Source: Bacteroidota bacterium (GTDB lineage: Bacteria > Bacteroidota > Bacteroidia > Cytophagales > Cyclobacteriaceae). From it: a DNA stretch of 37,764 nucleotides. The notes beneath the pieces are model-generated. The model was not told the DNA's origin. It did no database searches and worked only from the letters and a program-made list of their open reading frames with translations. Positions 34,020 through 37,764 of this stretch are shown in pieces. Both the position numbers and the translations under genes were made by a program. The DNA lies in assembly GCA_018266435.1 (NCBI GenBank), contig JAFEAL010000007.1:1-37764 (forward strand), given 5' to 3'. Positions within the stretch are counted from its first letter, which is position 1; each line of letters begins with the position of its first letter.

Positions 34020-34134
34020 ACGATATAGAATTTAGATTTTTACTTTGACTGAATGGAGGCACACAAGTTTACTATTTCTCTCCACGAAAATTATATGCTA
34101 ATTTACATCAAAAATATATCTGCCGGTTTTTGCC

Positions 34135-35295
34135 ATGGATCTAACCCTTTTCTTCTCACCCATCGATGAATCAATTTATTCAGTCGATTATCCTGCCAAT
34201 TCCTTTTTTAAAAATATCAGGGCTTACACCGAAAGCATGCCCGATTACAAAGAAGCTCAATTGGCATTATTTGGCGTAAACGAAGAACGCGGAACTGCTA
34301 CCAATCAGGGAACAGCACAAGGTGCTGATGAAATCAGGAAAAAATTATATCAGCTCAAGAAAGGAACGGGTGCTTATCACATTGTTGATTTGGGCAATTT
34401 GAATTTGGGAATTGACCTCGATGAAACCTATGTGCGCATCAGCGAAGTATGCCGCATGCTACTGGAAAATAATGTAATGCCCGTTATTTTGGGAGGCTCA
34501 CACGATCTGGATTACGGGCAATACCGCGGTTACGAAGACATGCAAAAACTGATCAGCTTTTTAAACGTAGATGCCCTGCTTGATTTAGACGACAGCAAGA
34601 ATGCTCCGGCTTGCAGGCAGCACGTGCACAAAATGTTATTGCATGAGCCCAACTACCTTTTTAGCTACACACACCTTGCTCATCAAACTTATCTGGTTGA
34701 TTCTTTCTCAGCGGCAATATTAGAAAAACTGAATTTTGAAGCACACCGGCTGGGGCAGATGCGCACCAACCTGGCCGAGATGGAGCCGTCCATCCGCCAT
34801 GCCGACCTGTTTTCGTTTGATGTGTCCGCTATCAAGTCCAGCGATGCCCCCGGCAACGCCAATGCCCAACCATTTGGGTTGACGGGCGAAGAAGCATGCC
34901 AGATTTGTTGGTACGCGGGACTGAACGAAAAGCTCAGTTCGGCCGGGTTTTACGAGTATAACCCCAACTACGATGATGTTCATAAAAAAACAGCTTCAGT
35001 CATCGCTACCATGATCTGGTACTTTATTGAAGGATATTATCACCGGAAGAATGAAAACAATTTTAAATCAAACGACTTCTTAAAGTACGTGGTGTCTATG
35101 CCGGTAGAACCCGAAACTATCACATTTTATAAAAGCAAGCTCACTGAAAAATGGTGGATGGAAGTAAGCCACAGTAGACTAGGAGCAAAATACTCGCGCA
35201 ATTCTATCGTGCCCTGCAGTTATGCCGACTATCAAACCGCCACCAAAGGCGAATTGCCCGAACGATACATCAATGCGCTGGCGAAGATGGGATAA
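34135..35295 (+). CDS. Arginase-fold (ureohydrolase/formimidoylglutamase-like) protein with altered metal site
   Basis: A 386-residue protein of the arginase superfamily, close to the group Bacteroidota annotate as formimidoylglutamase. Landmarks: IFGVNEERGT-like start of the fold (LFGVNEERGTATNQG), LGGSHDLDYGQ (His of the first ligand motif), DALLDLDD (in place of DAHxD) and SFDVSAIKSSDAPGN (in place of SFDVDxxDP). Compared with arginase, the Mn-A ligands (His, Asp, Asp, Asp) remain but the His and Asp specific to Mn-B are Leu and Ser. A distinct C-terminal domain (after about 290) with YYHRKNENNFK and SEKWWMEV follows. Function may be a non-arginase hydrolase, or binding. ATG 34135 sits right after a TTTTTGCC string; no perfect -7 box. 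Confidence 0.8.
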   Translation: MDLTLFFSPIDESIYSVDYPANSFFKNIRAYTESMPDYKEAQLALFGVNEERGTATNQGTAQGADEIRKKLYQLKKGTGAYHIVDLGNLNLGIDLDETYVRISEVCRMLLENNVMPVILGGSHDLDYGQYRGYEDMQKLISFLNVDALLDLDDSKNAPACRQHVHKMLLHEPNYLFSYTHLAHQTYLVDSFSAAILEKLNFEAHRLGQMRTNLAEMEPSIRHADLFSFDVSAIKSSDAPGNANAQPFGLTGEEACQICWYAGLNEKLSSAGFYEYNPNYDDVHKKTASVIATMIWYFIEGYYHRKNENNFKSNDFLKYVVSMPVEPETITFYKSKLTEKWWMEVSHSRLGAKYSRNSIVPCSYADYQTATKGELPERYINALAKMG

Positions 35296-35313
35296 TTGAT
35301 CTGCCGGTTGCAT

Positions 35314-35970
35314 TTAGTGATTATTTACATCTAGCACTTTCCCTTCTGCAATCACAAAAATTTTTTCACCGGGCTTTGGCTTCACTTTGGCTAAGCCGGT
35401 AAAAGTACCAAAGGCAGGAAGTACACACTGATTTTTCTTTACATGAAAACAAGGAAGCATCAGAGACTGCCTCCCCTTGCCTACCAAGTGTGCCCCCGGA
35501 TGAATGTGCCCGGCTAAATTGAATTGACCTTCCGGAATAACATCAATCGGTTCATGGGTAAACAACAAATTACCCAACCGCAAACATTCCTGATGAACCT
35601 TTAATAAATGCCGTTGGTATTGATGGTTCCCCAGAATATCGTGGTTGCCCATAACCAACTCAAATGAGCATTGCATGAAGGCCTTTCGCACCTGCCCAAA
35701 CGTTTCCCATTCCTGATTGTAGTCACTATGAAACAGATCACCCAGCAAGATTAAGCGTTCGGGTTGATGTGTATTGATCAACATCACCAACGTCTCCATA
35801 TTTTTGTAGTTGCCCTTGGTGGGAATAGGAATACCGGCTTTTCTGAAGTGGTCAATTTTTCCCCAATGGATGTCGGCCACTACCAGCGACCGCTGAGCTG
35901 GCAACCAGATCGCTTTCTCGGGAAGCAGTAAGGCATTCGCATTCAATAATTCTATGGGTATCATCCGCAT
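35314..35970 (-). CDS. pdeM: Ligase-associated metallophosphoesterase PdeM
   Basis: A 218-residue calcineurin-like phosphoesterase. ADIHWGK (D-x-H), LLGDLFHSD (GD-x-H-S), VMGNHDI (GNHD) and AGHIHPG (GH-x-H) give the complete two-metal site. The set is that of the DNA-damage-response endonuclease PdeM, usually encoded with an ATP-dependent DNA ligase and an exonuclease; here those partners are absent from the window. The frame opens with a GTG at 35979, but that base lies in the -7 box, so ATG 35970 is preferred (ATG 35964 is possible). It is divergent from the phosphate transporter. Confidence 0.88.
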   Translation of the reverse strand: MRMIPIELLNANALLLPEKAIWLPAQRSLVVADIHWGKIDHFRKAGIPIPTKGNYKNMETLVMLINTHQPERLILLGDLFHSDYNQEWETFGQVRKAFMQCSFELVMGNHDILGNHQYQRHLLKVHQECLRLGNLLFTHEPIDVIPEGQFNLAGHIHPGAHLVGKGRQSLMLPCFHVKKNQCVLPAFGTFTGLAKVKPKPGEKIFVIAEGKVLDVNNH

Positions 35971-35978
35971 GTTATCCA

Positions 35979-35986
35979 CAAAACTA
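35979..35986 (-). promoter_or_regulatory. -7 box TAGTTTTG before pdeM
   Basis: A perfect TAnnTTTG match on the minus strand, ending 8 nt before ATG 35970 and overlapping the GTG at 35979. No clear TTG at the -33 position. Confidence 0.45.
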
Positions 35987-36053
35987 AAAATCCTGTTTTT
36001 ATCCTACTGAAAAATGATAACATTGCCGTAATATGGTTCATTTCGTTTACTAT

Positions 36054-36061
36054 TACCTTTG
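36054..36061 (+). promoter_or_regulatory. -7 box TACCTTTG before the phosphate transporter
   Basis: A perfect TAnnTTTG match followed by CCG, 18 nt before ATG 36080. The nearest TTG (36023-36025) is 28 nt upstream, too far for a standard -33 element. Confidence 0.5.
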
Positions 36062-36079
36062 CCGTTAACCTGACTTACT

Positions 36080-37492
36080 ATGTTTGACCTTGATACCGGC
36101 TACACCTTACTTCTTCTGATTTGTTTATTGGCTGCCTGTTTGTTTGAGTTTGTTAATGGTTTTCATGATACAGCCAATGCCGTAGCCACAGTAATTTACA
36201 CCAATACTCTTAAGCCCTGGATAGCCGTAGTCTGGTCTGGCACGTGGAACTTTCTGGGGGTGCTTTTAGGAGGTATTAGCGTGGCCATGGGTATTGTAAA
36301 TTTATTACCCGTAGAAACATTGGTTGACCAAAATATTGCTCACAGTTTGGCCATGGTACTGGCATTGCTGATCACGGCCATATTCTGGAACCTGTTGACC
36401 TGGTTTTTTGGCATTCCGTGCTCAAGTTCACACACGCTCATCGGCTCTATTTTAGGTGTGGGTTTGGCTTACTCTATTTTACCTGAGGCTACAGGTGACG
36501 CGGTAAACTGGAGCAAGGCACAGGAGATTGGGCTATCGCTGCTTGTTTCACCTTTGGTTGGGTTTTCAATCACGATCATTTTAATGTATTTCCTCCGTGT
36601 AATGACCCGGAAGACACCTATGGAAGATACCCTGTTTAAAGAACCCAAAAAAAATCAACCCCCGCCCTTTTGGGTTCGCAGTATTTTATTTCTTACCTGC
36701 ACCATGGTAAGCTTTTCTCACGGGCAAAACGATGGGCAAAAAGGTGTAGGGCTGATTATGCTGGTGTTAATTGGAATTGTGCCCTCCTATTTTGCTTTAG
36801 ACCGAAACTTTGATCCCTCGGCCATGCCTGCCTCAGTGCAAAAAATTGAACAAGTTATCTCTTCCATTGACTCTGCCACTCTTTCCTCTTTCGATAAGAA
36901 AAGGCTGGCTGATACCAAAGCAATGAATGATCAACTTAAGCAAACTTTTAGTTCTGTTTCTACTGTGGATAACATTCAGAAAGAGAAAAAATTCGAAATC
37001 AGAAAAGACATTATGCTCATCGACCGAAACATTAATTCACTGATTAAGAAAGAGGAAGTAAGGTTGAGCGAATCTGATAAGAGTACTCTAAAATCTGAAC
37101 TAAAAAAAATGAGAAAAATAACCGATTACTCACCTCGTTGGGTTATTGTACTGATCTCACTTTCGTTAGGCTTGGGCACAATGATCGGCTGGAAAAGAAT
37201 CGTAAAGACCATCGGTGAAAAAATTGGTAAAGAACACCTGACCTATGCCCAAGGTGCCAGTGCCGAACTGGTTGCTTCACTCACGATTGGTTTATCCACT
37301 AAGTTTGGCTGGCCGGTAAGCACAACCCATGTTTTGTCTTCAGGCATTGCCGGAAGTATGGTGGCCAGCAAGGGTGTTAAAAACTTACAGCATGATACCG
37401 TGCGGAATATTCTACTGGCCTGGTTCCTTACATTGCCTGTAGTCGTACTCATGGGCGGAACTTTATTTTTATTACTCCGCTCAATTTTTTAA
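36080..37492 (+). CDS. PiT family inorganic phosphate transporter
   Basis: A 470-residue secondary transporter for phosphate. The duplicated PiT signature is present: NGFHDTANAVAT (26-37) in the first half and SHGQNDGQKGVG around residue 213, each with the ion/phosphate-binding N-D-x-x-N/K residues; GWPVSTTHVLSSGIAG near residue 410 is the second conserved GPxSSTH-like motif, and CSSSHTLIG its counterpart in the first half. About 10 membrane helices are expected. A hydrophilic, Lys/Asp/Ser-rich segment of about 105 residues (about 245-350) with helical heptads sits between the halves. Own -7 box at 36054-36061; ends 33 bp before a hairpin terminator shared with the tRNA-Pro gene. Confidence 0.92.
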   Translation: MFDLDTGYTLLLLICLLAACLFEFVNGFHDTANAVATVIYTNTLKPWIAVVWSGTWNFLGVLLGGISVAMGIVNLLPVETLVDQNIAHSLAMVLALLITAIFWNLLTWFFGIPCSSSHTLIGSILGVGLAYSILPEATGDAVNWSKAQEIGLSLLVSPLVGFSITIILMYFLRVMTRKTPMEDTLFKEPKKNQPPPFWVRSILFLTCTMVSFSHGQNDGQKGVGLIMLVLIGIVPSYFALDRNFDPSAMPASVQKIEQVISSIDSATLSSFDKKRLADTKAMNDQLKQTFSSVSTVDNIQKEKKFEIRKDIMLIDRNINSLIKKEEVRLSESDKSTLKSELKKMRKITDYSPRWVIVLISLSLGLGTMIGWKRIVKTIGEKIGKEHLTYAQGASAELVASLTIGLSTKFGWPVSTTHVLSSGIAGSMVASKGVKNLQHDTVRNILLAWFLTLPVVVLMGGTLFLLLRSIF

Positions 37493-37525
37493 TCCAACTC
37501 AGTCATTAGAAAATTTTTACAATAA

Positions 37526-37557
37526 AAAGCCTTAAGTCAAAAATGACCTAAGGCTTT
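37526..37557 (-). terminator. Terminator between the PiT gene and tRNA-Pro
   Basis: AAAGCCTTAAGTCA (37526-37539) and TGACCTAAGGCTTT (37544-37557) form a 14-bp stem with one mismatch around AAAA. On the minus strand the stem is followed by TTTATTG, so it should stop the tRNA transcript; read from the plus strand it may also stop the transporter mRNA. Confidence 0.8.
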
Positions 37558-37561
37558 GGTG

Positions 37562-37635
37562 TCGGGGTGGCCAGATTCGAACTGACGATCTCTTGGTCCC
37601 AAACCAAGCGCGATACCGGGCTACGCTACACCCCG
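37562..37635 (-). tRNA. tRNA-Pro (anticodon TGG)
   Basis: The minus strand starts CGGGGTG and ends CACCCCG plus discriminator A, giving a 7-bp acceptor. The anticodon arm is CTTGG-TTTGGGA-CCAAG with TGG in the loop, and the T arm is CTGGC-type with GTTCGAATC. Length is 74 nt without CCA (the following plus-strand bases do not encode CCA). All four arms fold. Confidence 0.95.
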
Positions 37636-37641
37636 AGGTTG

Positions 37642-37710
37642 AATTCAAAATTTTATGTTCAGGCTTAAAATTTCAAATTAAGGGCGCAAAGCTAATCCAA
37701 ATTTTGAATT
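37642..37710. repeat. Inverted repeat in the spacer between two tRNA genes
   Basis: AATTCAAAATTT at 37642-37653 is the perfect reverse complement of AAATTTTGAATT at 37699-37710. The pair brackets the promoter of tRNA-Pro. The unit resembles the GATTCAAAATTG repeats at 17558-17609. Confidence 0.65.
37687..37694 (-). promoter_or_regulatory. -7 box TAGCTTTG upstream of tRNA-Pro
   Basis: A perfect TAnnTTTG match on the minus strand, followed by CGCCC, 51 nt upstream of the tRNA 5' end. A TTC lies 18 nt upstream of the box, in place of the TTG expected at -33. The TTTGCGCCC string also follows the ndk box. Confidence 0.55.
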
Positions 37711-37735
37711 TAGAACCGCCCCTTTAAAATTCTTG

Positions 37736-37764
37736 TGATCCCGGCTGGACTCGAACCAGCAACC
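37736..37764 (-). tRNA. tRNA 3' part (partial; isotype unclear)
   Basis: The minus strand shows a T arm of GCTGG-TTCGAGT-CCAGC followed by a 7-base acceptor strand CGGGATC and discriminator A at 37736. It is the 3' end of a tRNA whose anticodon lies beyond the window. It sits upstream of tRNA-Pro on the same strand. Confidence 0.7.

Noticed and set aside
34109-34116. Minus-strand TATTTTTG as a firm promoter of the lipocalin-like gene
   Set aside because: It is a perfect -7 match but 89 nt from the start, has no -33 element, and chance matches are expected in such AT-rich DNA.
1-37764. CRISPR array, prophage, transposon or integron
   Set aside because: No regularly spaced repeats with unique spacers, no integrase or transposase motifs, and no phage genes were seen; all long open frames belong to normal chromosomal families.

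Overview
The window reads as an ordinary chromosomal segment of a Bacteroidota bacterium, most likely of the Cytophagales type. The evidence is a fused SecDF, a PdeM-type phosphoesterase, a CarboxypepD_reg-like secreted protein, three FKBP prolyl isomerases (two of them lipoproteins), DUF7033-type polysaccharide deacetylase, weak Shine-Dalgarno signals, and several copies of the Bacteroidota -7 promoter element TAnnTTTG right before genes. There is no phage, transposase, integrase, CRISPR array or plasmid feature. The window is bounded by tRNA genes: the 3' tip of a tRNA-Ser at the left edge, and a complete tRNA-Pro(TGG) plus the end of another tRNA at the right edge.

Layout. 72-1190 is a secreted phytase-like/esterase-like protein. 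1196-7547 (minus) runs, in transcription order, GT2 glycosyltransferase, GAF-PP2C phosphatase, polysaccharide deacetylase, GT28-like glycosyltransferase, diacylglycerol kinase-like protein, TatD nuclease and type I asparaginase. 7574-14183 (plus) starts with ruvC and continues into a surface-glycan block: deacetylase, two GNAT-type transferases, two GT4 glycosyltransferases and a methyltransferase. 14196-21085 (minus) converges on it with nrnA, two FKBP lipoproteins, rdgB, udk, another GT4 and a Wzx-like flippase. 21283-28205 (plus) holds ndk, gcvP, a small membrane protein and secDF. 28253-32904 (minus) holds a Mip/FkpA-like FKBP, an SDR, folA, a VIT1/CCC1 transporter, a CarboxypepD_reg-like protein and rlmN. 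33198-34019 (minus) holds two small proteins. 34135-37492 holds an arginase-fold protein, pdeM (minus) and a PiT phosphate transporter.

Functionally, about 16 kb is devoted to cell-surface polysaccharide: two deacetylases, five glycosyltransferases, two acyltransferase-like proteins, a methyltransferase and a flippase, but no recognisable polymerase or chain-length regulator. These genes are threaded between housekeeping genes (ruvC, udk, rdgB, nrnA), so they may share transcripts. The rest is nucleotide metabolism (ndk, udk, rdgB, folA), export and periplasmic folding (secDF, FKBPs), one-carbon metabolism (gcvP, folA) and ion transport.

I did not find a clearly new multi-gene system. The observations most worth following are: a palindromic repeat that appears to be inserted in frame in gcvP; -7 boxes lying only 4-6 nt before start codons (possible leaderless mRNAs); an arginase-fold protein that keeps the ligands of one metal site and loses those of the other; FKBP lipoproteins with degenerate tandem domains; and short intergenic repeats that supply TTG start codons. 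No gene-free stretch exceeds 300 bases; the longest is 32905-33197.
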